A DNA stretch of 64,000 bases from Halobiforma lacisalsi AJ5 (GCF_000226975.2 NZ_CP019285.1:2666001-2730000), one strand, 5' to 3'. Counted from the first letter of the stretch, positions 41,626 through 51,196 are shown. The notes: generated from the sequence alone by a model not told the origin. Program-made: numbers and translations.

Positions 41626-42360
41626 ATGGAAATCGGCGAATCGCTCGAATTCGGGCACGAGGACCGGAAACGCATCTACGAGTACGTCGAGCGACACGGG
41701 GCCGCCGACCCGGACGAGACCCGGGACCACCTGGGGATCGATCCGAGCGGATTCCGCCACCACATCGCGATCCTCAAACGCGACGGCCGACTCGAGGAGG
41801 AAGACGGCAAACTCCGGGTCACGATCGACGCCGGGGCCGAAGAGGAGTACGTCTCCGAGGACCTCGAGTTCCACATCCGGCCGGCGCGCCAGGAGGACCT
41901 CTCGGGGATCGTCGGCGCGATCCGTCAGGTCGCCGAGGAGCGGACCTACATCGTCGCCGAGAGCGTCGCCGACGAGATCGACCACGAGGAGGCGCTGCTG
42001 CGACAGAACGAACTCGAGTCCCGGATGTTCTTCGTGGCGACGGTCGAGGAGGAGGTAGTCGGCTGGGTCCACCTCTACGCGCCGGAACTGGACAAGTTGA
42101 GCCACACCGCGGAACTCACCGTCGGTGTCCTCGAGGGCTATCGCGGCCACGGGATCGGCTCGCACCTGCTCTCGCGGGGCCTCGAGTGGGCAGGCACCAA
42201 CGGGTACGAGAAGGTCTACCAGAGCGTGCCCTCGACTAACGTGGAGGCGATCGCGTTCCTCGAGGCCCACGACTGGGAGACCGAGGCCGTGCGGGAGGAC
42301 CACTACAAGCTCGATGGCCACTACGTCGACGAGGTGATGATGGCGGTCGAACTCCGGTAA
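41626..42360 (+). CDS. winged-helix plus GNAT acetyltransferase
   Basis: A 244-residue protein. Residues 8-70 form a winged helix (EDRKRIYEYVERHGAADPDE, FRHHIAILKRDGRLEEEDGK); residues 82-240 are a GNAT domain with the acetyl-CoA motif VLEGYRGHGIGSHLLSRGL and VPSTNVEAIAFLEAHDWE. The fusion is recurrent in haloarchaea and resembles their protein-lysine acetyltransferase group; the N-domain could bind DNA or a partner. It is a single gene, divergent from the transducer. Confidence 0.87.
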   Translation: MEIGESLEFGHEDRKRIYEYVERHGAADPDETRDHLGIDPSGFRHHIAILKRDGRLEEEDGKLRVTIDAGAEEEYVSEDLEFHIRPARQEDLSGIVGAIRQVAEERTYIVAESVADEIDHEEALLRQNELESRMFFVATVEEEVVGWVHLYAPELDKLSHTAELTVGVLEGYRGHGIGSHLLSRGLEWAGTNGYEKVYQSVPSTNVEAIAFLEAHDWETEAVREDHYKLDGHYVDEVMMAVELR

Positions 42361-42483
42361 CGTCGCTTCGACCCTGTCTCGCCCGTCTCGAGTCGTCTCG
42401 AGCGGTTCGTGCTGGCCGCCGAGCCACGACGTTCGTCCTCGAGTCCCGCCTTTTCCCGCACGACAGTCGCCTTCTCCCGACTG

Positions 42484-43212
42484 CTACGTGACCGCGATCC
42501 AGGACAGCGCGACCACGGTCACGAACGCGAGCGTCGCGACGCCGCGCGTGAGCCAGGGTTCCCACCGCTCGCGCCAGTCGTTGATGTGGACGGAGGGCGC
42601 GTTCTTGACCTGCTTGACGCCGTCCTCGGAGTGGTAGGTGAACACGATCGGCAGGGCATACTCGCCCGGCGGTGCACCCGCTCGAGTGTTGAGTTCGAAG
42701 ATGTACGCCGGGTTCGCGTCGGCGTTCCCGTCGAGGGTCTTCCCTTCGAGAGCGTAGTCGCTCCTTCCGTCGGAACCCTCGCGGAAGACGACGGGATGGA
42801 CGTAATCGCCCTGGGAGGGGGTCTCGGCATCGATTCGCGCTTCCGTGGGGCCGTCGCGTCCCGCTCGAGCATCGGAGGCCGCCGTCGCGTTCCGGCGAAC
42901 CACGCCGGGATCCTCCAGGTCGATCACCTCCTCGTGGCCGTGAAAGACGCTGAGTTCGTTCTCCTCGACGCGATCGATCCCCGAGACGAAGACCCCGATC
43001 TCGATCCGTTCGCCGGGGTCGATCCGCGGCTGCCTGAGAAACACGTCGAGTTCGCTCTCCTCGAGCGTCCCTTCCCCCGAGACGAAGATGCTGATCTCGA
43101 TACGCCCGTCCGCGTCGAACGTCGAGCCCTCGAGAAACGGCTCGATCGAGAGATCGTCTGATCCGGGTCCGGCGTCGGCTCGGCCGACCGCACCAGCGGA
43201 CTCTCCTCCCAT
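42484..43212 (-). CDS. tail-anchored membrane protein of unknown function
   Basis: A 242-residue protein with two similar strand-rich segments (GRIEISIFVSGEGTLEESEL and ERIEIGVFVSGIDRVEENEL), which look like an internal duplication, a third strand-rich part (PAYIFELNTRAGAPPGEYAL, IVFTYHSEDGVKQVK) and one C-terminal helix (about 220-240). There is no signal peptide. It may be a tail-anchored Ig- or CARDB-like protein. I do not recognise the family. It is divergent from ychF, about 160 bp apart. Confidence 0.72.
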   Translation of the reverse strand: MGGESAGAVGRADAGPGSDDLSIEPFLEGSTFDADGRIEISIFVSGEGTLEESELDVFLRQPRIDPGERIEIGVFVSGIDRVEENELSVFHGHEEVIDLEDPGVVRRNATAASDARAGRDGPTEARIDAETPSQGDYVHPVVFREGSDGRSDYALEGKTLDGNADANPAYIFELNTRAGAPPGEYALPIVFTYHSEDGVKQVKNAPSVHINDWRERWEPWLTRGVATLAFVTVVALSWIAVT

Positions 43213-43372
43213 AAACGTCCGTGTATCCCGGGCCTGGAAGTTCAGCGCTTCGGCCGATCGAACGGTTCGCTTCCGGTCCCTGGGTTCGGGTTCCCGGCTC
43301 GGTCGGGAACCGGCCGAGACCACCCTTTCCCGAATCGAAAGACAATTTGAGACGACGACGCTACCCCTTCCC

Positions 43373-44551
43373 ATGCTTTCGATCGCGCTTGCCGGAAAGC
43401 CAAACGCCGGCAAGTCCACGTTCTACACCGCGGCGACGATGGCCGACGTGGACGTCGCCAACTACCCGTTCACGACGATCGACGCCAACCGAGGCGTAAG
43501 CTACGTCCGCACGGAGTGTCCCTGCCTCGAGCGCGACGAGCGCTGTAACGCCGACGACTGCGAAGACGGCAAGCGCTACGTCCCGATCGAGTTGCTCGAC
43601 GTCGCGGGGCTGGTACCGGGGGCACACGAGGGGAAGGGCCTCGGCAACCAGTTCCTCGACGAACTGACGAACGCCGACGTGATCGTCAACGTCGTCGACG
43701 CCTCCGGCGGCACGAACGAGAAGGGCGAACCCGTCGATATCGGCGAGCACGACCCGCTCGAGGACATCGATTTCATCGAGGAGGAGATGGACCTCTGGCT
43801 GGCGGGGATCGTCGACCGCAACTGGGAGTCGGTCGAGCGCAAGTCCCGGTCGCCCGACTTCGACATCGACGACGCCTTAGCGGACATGCTCTCGGGCTTC
43901 GGTGCCTCGCCGAAGGGGATCGCGACCGTCCTGCGGGAACTCGACTACCCCGAGGATCCGATCCAGTGGGAGGACGAGCACCGGGAGGAACTCGCACGAC
44001 TGGTCCGGGAGCGGACGAAGCCGATCGTCGTCGCGGCCAACAAGATCGACGTCGCCCCCGAGGAAAACGTCGAACGCCTGCTCGAACTGGACAAACCGGT
44101 GATCCCGACCACCGCGGAGGGCGAACTCGCCCTGCGCCGCGCGGCCGACAACGACCTGGTCGACTACGACCCCGGCGACGAGACCCTCGAGATCGGCGAC
44201 GGCGTCAGCGACGCTCAACGCGGCGCGCTCGAGGACCTGGCGGACACGATGGCCGAGTGGGACGGGACGGGCGTCCAGTCGGCGCTTGATTACGCCGTTT
44301 ACGACCTGCTCGATCACATCACGGCCTACCCAGTCGAGGACGCCTCGAAGTGGTCCGACGGGAGCGGGAACATTCTCCCCGACGCCCACCTGCTCCCGGC
44401 GGGGTCGACGCCCGTCGACCTGGCCTACGCCGTCCACTCCGACATCGGCGACGGCTACCTCCACGCGGTCGACGCCACGTCGAACCGGGAGGTGGGCGAG
44501 GACTACGAACTCGAGGAGGGCGACGTGATCAAGATCGTGAGTACGAACTGA
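43373..44551 (+). CDS. ychF: YchF/OLA1-type NTP-binding protein
   Basis: A 392-residue P-loop NTPase of the Obg group. The G1 motif is GKPNAGKST; switch regions follow in [15 protein letters not shown] and [21 protein letters not shown]4 is NKID. The C-terminal TGS domain includes [21 protein letters not shown] Cys-rich loop ([15 protein letters not shown]) after the switch is typical of the archaeal form. The family takes part in translation and stress control. Its last 24 bases are repeated, with one change, about 800 bp downstream on the far side of a toxin gene. Confidence 0.92.
   Translation: MLSIALAGKPNAGKSTFYTAATMADVDVANYPFTTIDANRGVSYVRTECPCLERDERCNADDCEDGKRYVPIELLDVAGLVPGAHEGKGLGNQFLDELTNADVIVNVVDASGGTNEKGEPVDIGEHDPLEDIDFIEEEMDLWLAGIVDRNWESVERKSRSPDFDIDDALADMLSGFGASPKGIATVLRELDYPEDPIQWEDEHREELARLVRERTKPIVVAANKIDVAPEENVERLLELDKPVIPTTAEGELALRRAADNDLVDYDPGDETLEIGDGVSDAQRGALEDLADTMAEWDGTGVQSALDYAVYDLLDHITAYPVEDASKWSDGSGNILPDAHLLPAGSTPVDLAYAVHSDIGDGYLHAVDATSNREVGEDYELEEGDVIKIVSTN
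44528..44551 (+). repeat. left copy of a 24-bp direct repeat (ychF 3' end)
   Basis: The last 24 bases of ychF, from atcaagatcgtgagtacgaa to the stop codon, recur at 45,333-45,356 with a single G-to-A change. The two copies flank the Doc toxin module, which suggests insertion at the gene's 3' end with the target restored. Confidence 0.8.
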
Positions 44552-44572
44552 TACAGCCGGAATTAGAGCGCG

Positions 44573-44713
44573 TTACTCGTTTTCGAGCGCGTCGTATATA
44601 TCTCGATTCGAGTCTCGGTCAGCCGCTGCTACTCGCTGGACGAGTTCTCGTCGGATGTCGTCCATCACTTCATCGAGCGGGGAACCGGACTCCGAACCTT
44701 CCTCGGTCGCCAT
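44573..44713 (-). CDS. 46-aa candidate antitoxin downstream of Doc
   Basis: A short gene encoding MATEEGSESGSPLDEVMDDI, then RRELVQRVAAADRDSNRDIY and DALENE. It is acidic and helical, with no DNA-binding motif that I can see. It starts 25 bp after the Doc stop on the same strand, so the two are probably co-transcribed with the toxin first; in most Phd-Doc pairs the antitoxin comes first. No other candidate partner lies upstream of Doc. It could be an antitoxin that covers the Fic site, but that is inference. Confidence 0.55.
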   Translation of the reverse strand: MATEEGSESGSPLDEVMDDIRRELVQRVAAADRDSNRDIYDALENE

Positions 44714-44738
44714 ATCTGGTGTATCGTCCCGACTGCGG

Positions 44739-45227
44739 TTAATCGTTCGGGTTAGACGAGTCGCCTGTCAGTTCGTCCAGTCCGTACTGGATGAGGTCGT
44801 CACGCCACCGTTCGATCTCGCCTGGGAGGTCGATTTCTTCGGTGTGAGATCGAAGGTATTCGAGAGTTTTCGTTTCGTCGACTGTTGCCTGATCGGTGCC
44901 GAACTGCTTGAGGATCGTCCTGATTTCGTCGTCGTACGCGAACCGATACCCGTTGAGAAAGTAGAACACGACCGTCGTGTTGAGTGCGGTACGCTTGTTT
45001 GCGTCGACGAACGGGTGGTTCGCTACCAACATCCGGATGAGGTGAAACGCTTTCTCGTGAATCGTCTCGGGCACCGTTCCGAAACTCCCATTCTCGACGT
45101 AGTTCAGGGCAAACTCAATATCTCCGCGATTCTTGACTCCAGCGTGCGTGTCGGAATATTCTGCTACGACGTCATCGTGGATGGCGAGAACGTCGTTGAC
45201 TGACGGATACCAGAACGAGTCTGCCAT
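44739..45227 (-). CDS. Doc-type Fic-fold toxin
   Basis: A 162-residue protein. The Fic core motif reads HPFVDANKRTALNTTVVFYF, very close to the Doc signature, with catalytic His and the Asn-Lys-Arg-Thr group. The N-terminal part (VLAIHDDVVAEYSDTHAGVK, GDIEFALNYV) is also Doc-like. Doc phosphorylates and inactivates EF-Tu. A TTG four codons upstream is an alternative start. Base composition is more AT-rich than in ychF, and the module is bracketed by a 24-bp direct repeat, both pointing to acquisition. A gtatacaa box near 45,313-45,320 may be its TATA element. Confidence 0.87.
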   Translation of the reverse strand: MADSFWYPSVNDVLAIHDDVVAEYSDTHAGVKNRGDIEFALNYVENGSFGTVPETIHEKAFHLIRMLVANHPFVDANKRTALNTTVVFYFLNGYRFAYDDEIRTILKQFGTDQATVDETKTLEYLRSHTEEIDLPGEIERWRDDLIQYGLDELTGDSSNPND

Positions 45228-45332
45228 TCGTTTGTCCAATCAGACCGCACCCGAGGTAATCCTTGCTATTACGGCTCACGGTGTCTGGCTGGGTTTATCC
45301 ATTGTGTACGTTTTGTATACTCAGAAGCACTA

Positions 45333-45356
45333 ATCAAGATCGTAAGTACGAACTGA
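45333..45356 (+). repeat. right copy of the 24-bp direct repeat
   Basis: The sequence atcaagatcgtaagtacgaa plus ctga matches the ychF 3' end at 23 of 24 positions. It lies outside any gene, as expected for the displaced original or duplicated target at the far edge of an insertion. Confidence 0.8.
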
Positions 45357-45491
45357 CTGGTTCACACGGACCGGTTCCCATCACCGTATCCGACGGTCCC
45401 TTTTCGGCGAAATTCATGCCGTAGAGGTGTTCAAGACTCTGTATAGGCGTTAGGCAGACGATTTATTCCGAAAATCGTTGAGGGCACGCCC

Positions 45492-45779
45492 ATGGTGGAA
45501 ACCGTCTCCGCCGAACAGGTCAGTCCCGAGGAAGTCGCCGAAAAACTGCGTACCATCGCCGAGGAACTCGAGGACGGCGACGAGGCGACGGTGCGTGCCG
45601 GGAACAAGACGGTCGATCTCCGTCCGTCTGACTCGATCGCGTACGAAGTAAGCGTCCGCGAGCGGTCGTCGATCCTGCGAGGGCAACGTGAAGCGGTGAC
45701 GCTGAAGCTAGGGTGGCGACCGCCGGGAGCGACGGAAGAGGCCGCACCGGACGCGGGAGCGGAGGTGGAGGGAGAATAG
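45492..45779 (+). CDS. amphi-Trp domain protein
   Basis: A 95-residue paralogue of the protein encoded at 34,957. It has the N-terminal helix (SPEEVAEKLRTIAEELEDGD), the strand TVDLRPSDSIAYEVSVRE and the closing LKLGWRPPG with its Trp, then an acidic tail. The function of the family is unknown. It lies just beyond the toxin insertion, preceded by a cgatttattccg box about 30 bp before the ATG. Confidence 0.85.
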   Translation: MVETVSAEQVSPEEVAEKLRTIAEELEDGDEATVRAGNKTVDLRPSDSIAYEVSVRERSSILRGQREAVTLKLGWRPPGATEEAAPDAGAEVEGE

Positions 45780-45794
45780 GAAAAGCGCCGGCGG

Positions 45795-46655
45795 TTACCC
45801 GGTACCGACCAGCGGCTCGAACCACACCGCCGCGACCAGGATCGCCAGGAAGACGTACGACCCTCGGATCAGCAGCATGGTCGCGAGGTCCGGCTCGGCG
45901 CGCCTGGCAACGGCGGCCACCGCCGCGAACGCCAGCGCGGCCAGGGCTGACGACGGGGGGAAGACACGGGCGACGGCAAACGCGACGACGGCAAGCAACG
46001 CGGTCGCCATCAGCCCGTAGGCGACGTCGTAGGCCCGTGTCGGCCCGACGGCCACGGCGACGGTTCGCTTCTGGATCGACCGATCGTAGTCGTAATCCTG
46101 GGCGTCGTCGATCACCTTGACTCCCGACAGGAGCACGAGGAAGACGACCGCGAACCCGATCGGGACTGCGGCGAACGCCTCGGCCTGGACGTAGAACCCC
46201 CCGAGCAGGGAAAGCGAGATGCCGAGCGGATACCCCGTGGTGGCCGTCAGCGGGTTCGTGTCCAGTTGTGGCGCGTGGTGGTAGGCGATCAGCCACGTCG
46301 GCACGGTCAGCGCGACCGCGACGAGGTCGACCGCGACGCCCAGGAAGACGACACACGCCGCGAACACCGTCGTTGAGAGTGCGAGGCCGACCTGACAGCC
46401 GCGTTCCGTCAGTGGGTGGTCGTCGTCCTCACCGCGAACGTGGAAGTCGACGTAGCCGTCCTTGACGTGGGCCGTGTACACCGCCGCGAACATCGCGACG
46501 ACGTGGATCGCGGCGAGGGAGGGAGCGACGTCTCGAGCCAGAATCGCACCGAACAGCGACGCAGCCAGCGGTGGGAGCATGAACACGGGATGGACCTGCG
46601 ACCAGAACGCGTGGGTCGTCGTCCGGACGCCGGTCCCACGTCGCGAGAGCGCCAT
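45795..46655 (-). CDS. UbiA-family prenyltransferase
   Basis: A 286-residue membrane protein with about eight helices. Asp-rich motifs occur in the first loop (KDGYVDFHVRGEDDDHPLT) and the second (VIDDAQDYDYDRSIQKRT), as in UbiA enzymes that move polyprenyl groups to aromatic or other acceptors. The acceptor cannot be read; menaquinone, lipid and carotenoid (LyeJ-like) roles occur in haloarchaea. It is convergent with the amphi-Trp gene, 15 bp apart. Confidence 0.88.
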   Translation of the reverse strand: MALSRRGTGVRTTTHAFWSQVHPVFMLPPLAASLFGAILARDVAPSLAAIHVVAMFAAVYTAHVKDGYVDFHVRGEDDDHPLTERGCQVGLALSTTVFAACVVFLGVAVDLVAVALTVPTWLIAYHHAPQLDTNPLTATTGYPLGISLSLLGGFYVQAEAFAAVPIGFAVVFLVLLSGVKVIDDAQDYDYDRSIQKRTVAVAVGPTRAYDVAYGLMATALLAVVAFAVARVFPPSSALAALAFAAVAAVARRAEPDLATMLLIRGSYVFLAILVAAVWFEPLVGTG

Positions 46656-46777
46656 GCCTCGAGGGACAACGAACTGACGTATAATTCCGTGGGTGGCCCG
46701 GAGGCTGGTGGGCCGGTACTCACCGGTCGAACGGTCACCGAATCGGGACGACGACTCTCGCTACCGCTACCGCTACG

Positions 46778-47692
46778 TTACCGCTCGAGGTAGGCGATGC
46801 CGTCCGGGTGGAGTTCCGTCCCGTAGCGCTCGGTCTCGGTCCAGGTCTCGCAGTCGATCACCGACACGTCGTTGGTCTTGTTGTTCGCGACGAACGCGCG
46901 GTTCCCGTCCGGAGCGAAGACGGTCCCGCCGGGCCAGATACCGACCGGGATCCGGGCGATCTCCCAGGGTTGCCGTTCACCGTCGCGGACGTGCTCGGTG
47001 TCGATCAGCGAGACGTCGTTCGACTCCCGGTTCGGGACGAGGACGTGTCGTCCGTCCGGCGAACTTACGACGCGGATCGGAGTCTCGCCGAGCAGCGCGC
47101 GGCCCGTTTTCTCGAGCGTCTCGGGGTCGAGCACGGAGAGCATCCCGTCTTCCTGGTTGGCGACGAGCAGTCCAGCCTCCGGGTGGACCTCGATCCCCTC
47201 GGGTTCCTCACCGACCTCGGGGTCCGCGAGGATCCGCCGCTCCTCGCAGTCGATGGCGGTCACGTTCCCGCTGCCGATGTTGGCGACGAACGCCCGCTCC
47301 TCGTCGGGGGTCAGCGCCACCATGTGGGACTTGTCCTGGTGGGTCGGGAAGTCCGTCAGGATCTCGTCGCTCTCGAGGTCGATCACGTAGACGCGGCTGC
47401 TGTAGGTTGAGGCGAGCCACAACTCGCCCGCCCGCTCCCGGATCGCCAGCCCGTGGGGGAAGTCGAACCCCTCGTGTTCGATCTCCGCGGTCCGCTCCCA
47501 CGTTTCGGTGTCGAAAGCGAGCAACGTGTCGCCGAGCGAGCAAGTGACGTAGGCCTTCTCGCCGTCCGGCGTCACAGCGATCTCGTGTGGGTTGAATTCG
47601 GTCTCGACGACCGTCTCGGTGTCGCCGGCCTCGGCGTCGATCACCGACATCGTATCGGAGTCCTTGTTGAGGACGAGCAACCGATCGCTCAT
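46778..47692 (-). CDS. YVTN-family beta-propeller protein
   Basis: A 304-residue protein with repeating blades such as FNPHEIAVTPDGEKAYVTCS, DKSHMVALTPDEERAFVANI and GGTVFAPDGNRAFVANNKTN. No signal peptide is visible, so it is probably cytoplasmic. It is more regular than the NirF-like propellers near 14,000 and lacks their PH and CAG residues, so I would not link it to heme d1. It is divergent from the TPP-enzyme gene with about 105 bp between; a shared promoter region could co-regulate them. Confidence 0.85.
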   Translation of the reverse strand: MSDRLLVLNKDSDTMSVIDAEAGDTETVVETEFNPHEIAVTPDGEKAYVTCSLGDTLLAFDTETWERTAEIEHEGFDFPHGLAIRERAGELWLASTYSSRVYVIDLESDEILTDFPTHQDKSHMVALTPDEERAFVANIGSGNVTAIDCEERRILADPEVGEEPEGIEVHPEAGLLVANQEDGMLSVLDPETLEKTGRALLGETPIRVVSSPDGRHVLVPNRESNDVSLIDTEHVRDGERQPWEIARIPVGIWPGGTVFAPDGNRAFVANNKTNDVSVIDCETWTETERYGTELHPDGIAYLER

Positions 47693-47797
47693 GCGAAAGC
47701 CGTCGAAGCGGAGCCACGTAATGACTGGAAAAGCGGAAAGGAAGACGACCCCGCTGGAACACACAGATTGATGTGTTATCGAAGGACACGATAGAGC

Positions 47798-49489
47798 ATG
47801 ACGGGCAGCTACACCGGTGCGGATCTCGTCACCGACGCGCTCGAGTCCTACGGCGTCGACTACGTCTTCGGGAACCCCGGAACGACGGAACTGCCGGTCG
47901 TGGACGCGATCAGCCGCGGCGACCTCGAGTACGTCCTGGGACTGCACGAGGACGTCGCGGTGGGGATGGCCGCGGGGTACGCCCAGACGCGGCGATACCA
48001 CTCCCGCGACGACGGGTCGATCACGCCGGTCGGCGTCGCCAATCTCCACATCGCGCCGGGCGTCGCCCACGGCCTGGGCAACCTTTACGCCGCGAAGATG
48101 GCGGGCGCGCCACTGGTCGTCACGGCCGGCAACCACAGCACGGACTTCCGCCACGAGGAGCCGATCCTCTCGGGCGACCTGTGCGAGTTGACAGACCAGT
48201 TCTGCAAGTGGTCCGACGAGGTGCTGGACGTGGCGGCGCTGCCGACGATGCTCCGGCGGGCGTTCCGGGTTGCGCTGACGCCGCCGACCGGCCCGGTCTT
48301 CCTCGGACTCCCGCTGGACGTCATGCTCGCCGAGACCGACGCCGAACCGGAGCGGCTCGGGCCGATCCCCTCGGCCGGCCGGGGCGATCCCGCGGCCCTC
48401 GAGCGCGCGGCGGAGTTGCTCGTCGAGGCCGACGACCCCGTGCTGGTGGTCGGCGATCACGTCGCCCGCTCGAGCGAGAACGGCGTCGACGCGGCAGTCG
48501 ACCTCGCGGAAGCCGCGGGGGCGCGGGTACACGCCGAAATTCTGGCGAGCGAGATCGACTTCCCGACGGCCCACGAGCAGTGGGTCTCGCATCTCCCGCC
48601 CGACGAGGACCTCGCGTCGACGCTGCTGGACGCCGATACGATCGTCTTCGCCGGCTGCTCGACGAATACGACGCTGACTCGGCACGAGGACCCGCTGGTC
48701 GACCCGGGGACGACCTGCATCCACGTCGGGGACGACGACTGGCAACTCGGCAAGAACGAGCCGGCCGACGCGGCCGTCCTCGGTGACCCCGGGCTCGTCC
48801 TGCGGGAGCTCGCGGACCGCGTTCGCGAGCGGATCGACGACGCGACCGTCGCCGAACGCCTCGAGCACGTCGCCGCCGTCAAGGAGATGGTCGAGGCCCA
48901 GATGGCGGCGCTGGGCGAGGACGAGGCCCCCGACGATCCGCGGGCCTCGAAGGCGCAACTGGCCGACGCGATGGAACGAGTCGCCGGCGACGCCTTCGTC
49001 GTCGACGAGGCCGTCACATCGAAGTACGCCCTGCTGACCCGGTGGGAGTTCGAGTCCGAACAGTACATTTCGAACAAGGGGGGCGGGCTGGGATACGGGC
49101 TGCCGGCCGCCGTCGGCGCGGCACTGGCCGAGTCCCAGCGGGACGAACCGCGGGACGTGCTCGGGTTCGTCGGCGACGGCTCGTACCTCTACTACCCGCA
49201 CGCGATCTACAGCGCGGCGCGGTACGACCTCGATCTGACGGTCGTCGTCTCGGACAACCGCAATTACCGCATCCTGAAGGACAACACGCTGGACCTGCTG
49301 GGCGGCGAGGAAGACGACTACGAGTTCGTCGGGATGGACTTCGAACCGGCGGTCGACATCGCCCGGAACGCGGAGAGCCACGGGGCGACCGCACGACGCG
49401 TGGAGACGCCCGACGAGATCGAGCGCGCGCTCGAGGCGGCGCTCGCCCGCGACGGCCCGGACGTACTCGACGTGCTGGTCCACGATTAG
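47798..49489 (+). CDS. thiamine-diphosphate enzyme, benzoylformate decarboxylase/acetolactate synthase-like
   Basis: A 563-residue three-domain ThDP enzyme. The Pyr domain has the catalytic Glu in GLHEDVAVGMAAGYAQ and FGNPGTTELPVVDAI; the PP domain has the cofactor motif from GDGSYLYYPHAIYS to NRNYRILK. The NPGTTE opening is typical of benzoylformate decarboxylase and relatives rather than true acetolactate synthase. It probably decarboxylates a 2-keto acid. An FAD-dependent 2-hydroxy-acid dehydrogenase is encoded 250 bp downstream on the other strand, which would make 2-keto acids; this link is suggestive only. Confidence 0.88.
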   Translation: MTGSYTGADLVTDALESYGVDYVFGNPGTTELPVVDAISRGDLEYVLGLHEDVAVGMAAGYAQTRRYHSRDDGSITPVGVANLHIAPGVAHGLGNLYAAKMAGAPLVVTAGNHSTDFRHEEPILSGDLCELTDQFCKWSDEVLDVAALPTMLRRAFRVALTPPTGPVFLGLPLDVMLAETDAEPERLGPIPSAGRGDPAALERAAELLVEADDPVLVVGDHVARSSENGVDAAVDLAEAAGARVHAEILASEIDFPTAHEQWVSHLPPDEDLASTLLDADTIVFAGCSTNTTLTRHEDPLVDPGTTCIHVGDDDWQLGKNEPADAAVLGDPGLVLRELADRVRERIDDATVAERLEHVAAVKEMVEAQMAALGEDEAPDDPRASKAQLADAMERVAGDAFVVDEAVTSKYALLTRWEFESEQYISNKGGGLGYGLPAAVGAALAESQRDEPRDVLGFVGDGSYLYYPHAIYSAARYDLDLTVVVSDNRNYRILKDNTLDLLGGEEDDYEFVGMDFEPAVDIARNAESHGATARRVETPDEIERALEAALARDGPDVLDVLVHD

Positions 49490-49528
49490 GCCGCAAGCGC
49501 CGTGCTTGCATAGGTTGGCCGGGATGAT

Positions 49529-49723
49529 ATGCCCGAACCCGCCGAACGTCCGGTGATGAGTCCCAGTACCGACTCCTCGCGGATCGTCAGCTGTCGGCGA
49601 TGTCGGACCGAAAACGAGGTATTCTACACCTACTGTCGGAACTGCCTCGAGACGCTTCCCAACGAGGCGTACACGACCAGGGATCGGAGTCCGCGCCGCC
49701 GCGGGGACCGACAGGACCGGTAG
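49529..49723 (+). CDS. small zinc-ribbon protein
   Basis: A 64-residue protein with a compact two-CxxC zinc ribbon, CRRCRTENEVFYTYCRNC (about 23-40), flanked by disordered polar ends. Haloarchaea encode many such one-ribbon proteins whose partners are unknown. A second ATG ten codons in (MSPSTD) is a possible start. It follows the TPP-enzyme gene by 40 bp on the same strand and may be co-transcribed. Confidence 0.7.
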   Translation: MPEPAERPVMSPSTDSSRIVSCRRCRTENEVFYTYCRNCLETLPNEAYTTRDRSPRRRGDRQDR

Positions 49724-49741
49724 CGACCCCGGTAACGACCG

Positions 49742-51196
49742 CTACTCGAGGTCCGACTCGCGGCGGCCGGACGCCGTCCCTTCCTCGCGGACGCGTTCGC
49801 CCTCCGCAGTCTCCGGGAATATCTTCCCCGGGTTGAGCGTATCCGTCGGATCCAGCGCGCGTTTGACCGCACGCATCGCCTCGACCCCGCCCGCGCCGTG
49901 TTCGGCCTCGAGGAACTCCCGTTTCCCCTGGCCGATACCGTGTTCGCCGGTGACGGTGCCGCCCAGCTCGAGGGCGCGTTCGATGATCGTCTCGTAGACG
50001 CGTTTCCCGCGTTCGACCGCCGCGGGATCGTCGGGATCGACGAGGATGCTGTAGTGGAGGTTACCGTCCCCAGCGTGGCCGAAACAGGGGATCCGAACGT
50101 CGTGTTCCGCCGCGAGTTCCTTCGCCTCGCGGACGATCGTCGGGTAGGCGCTGATGGGGACGGTCACGTCGCCGGGGTGCTGGGGCTCGAGGTCCGGGTC
50201 GTAGCTCGGGATGGCGTAGGAGAGTTCCCGCCGCGCCCGCCAGAGTTCGTCCATCTCGGCGTCGTCGTCGCTCATCTCGAACCGGACGACGTCGTGGTCC
50301 TCGAAGATGGTCTCACAGAGGTCGATCTCCTCGTCGACGCCGTGGTTGGCGTGGAACTCGAGAAAGACCATCGGCGCGTCGGGCAGGTCGGTCCCCAGGT
50401 AGTCGTTGGCCGCGCGGGCACAGAGGGCGTCGACGAGTTCGATCCGGGCGACGTCGACGTCGGTCCGCACGGCGTCGAAAACCGCCTCGGTGGCGTCCTC
50501 GAGGGTGTCGAAGATAGCCCGGCCGCCGCGGATCTGCCTGGGCCGGCCGGCCAGTTCGAGCGTCGCCTCCGTGACGACCGCAAGCGTCCCCTCACTGCCG
50601 ATCAGCAGGTCGGTCAGGTTGTAGCCGCTCGAGGTCTTGACAGCCCGTGAACCCGTCTGTACGACGGTCCCGTCCGCGAGGACGGCCTCCAGCCCGAGCA
50701 CCCAGTCGGCGACCTCCCCGTACTTGACCGTCTTCATCCCGCTGGCGTCGGTCGCGATCATGCCGCCGACCGTCGAGATGTCGCCCGAGGACGGCAGCGG
50801 CGGGAAGAAGAGCCCGTCTGGGCCGACGTAGTCGTCGACGTCCGACCCGAGCATCCCCGGTCCGACGTCGATCTGGAAATCGTCCGGCCGGTAGTCGACC
50901 ACCTCGTTCATCCGCGTGAGATCGAGACTGATCCCGCCGTAGGCCGGTACGGCGTGGCCCTCGAGCGCGGTTCCCGCCGCGTACGGCGTGACGGGAACTC
51001 CCCGGTCGGTCGCGGCGGCCAGCACGGCCGAGACGTCGTCGGTCGACTCCGGCCAGACGACCGCGTCGGGGACGACGCCTTCGCCTTTCCGGTCGGCCCC
51101 CCAGTCCGCGGCGTGGCCCTCCCGTGCCGACTCGCCGAAGGAGAACTGGTCGTCCGCGAGGGACAGGTCCTCGAGGAACGAGCAGTCGTGTGTCAT
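49742..51196 (-). CDS. FAD-linked D-lactate/glycolate dehydrogenase (GlcD/Dld-like)
   Basis: A 484-residue flavoprotein. The PCMH-type FAD domain shows VTPYAAGTALEGHAVPAYGG and the GDISTVGGMIATDASGMKTV loop; the C-terminal cap has FGHAGDGNLHYSILVDP and the closing GEHGIGQGKREFLEAEHG, with histidines for a metal as in D-lactate dehydrogenases. It oxidises a D-2-hydroxy acid to the 2-keto acid and passes electrons to quinone or another carrier. There is no GlcE or GlcF partner adjacent, so it is the single-subunit type. Confidence 0.9.
   Translation of the reverse strand: MTHDCSFLEDLSLADDQFSFGESAREGHAADWGADRKGEGVVPDAVVWPESTDDVSAVLAAATDRGVPVTPYAAGTALEGHAVPAYGGISLDLTRMNEVVDYRPDDFQIDVGPGMLGSDVDDYVGPDGLFFPPLPSSGDISTVGGMIATDASGMKTVKYGEVADWVLGLEAVLADGTVVQTGSRAVKTSSGYNLTDLLIGSEGTLAVVTEATLELAGRPRQIRGGRAIFDTLEDATEAVFDAVRTDVDVARIELVDALCARAANDYLGTDLPDAPMVFLEFHANHGVDEEIDLCETIFEDHDVVRFEMSDDDAEMDELWRARRELSYAIPSYDPDLEPQHPGDVTVPISAYPTIVREAKELAAEHDVRIPCFGHAGDGNLHYSILVDPDDPAAVERGKRVYETIIERALELGGTVTGEHGIGQGKREFLEAEHGAGGVEAMRAVKRALDPTDTLNPGKIFPETAEGERVREEGTASGRRESDLE

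Noticed and set aside
47693..49483. Minus-strand extension of the YVTN propeller to about 900 residues
   Set aside because: The extension lies antisense to the TPP-enzyme gene, which has all cofactor motifs; the propeller starts at its own ATG at 47,692.
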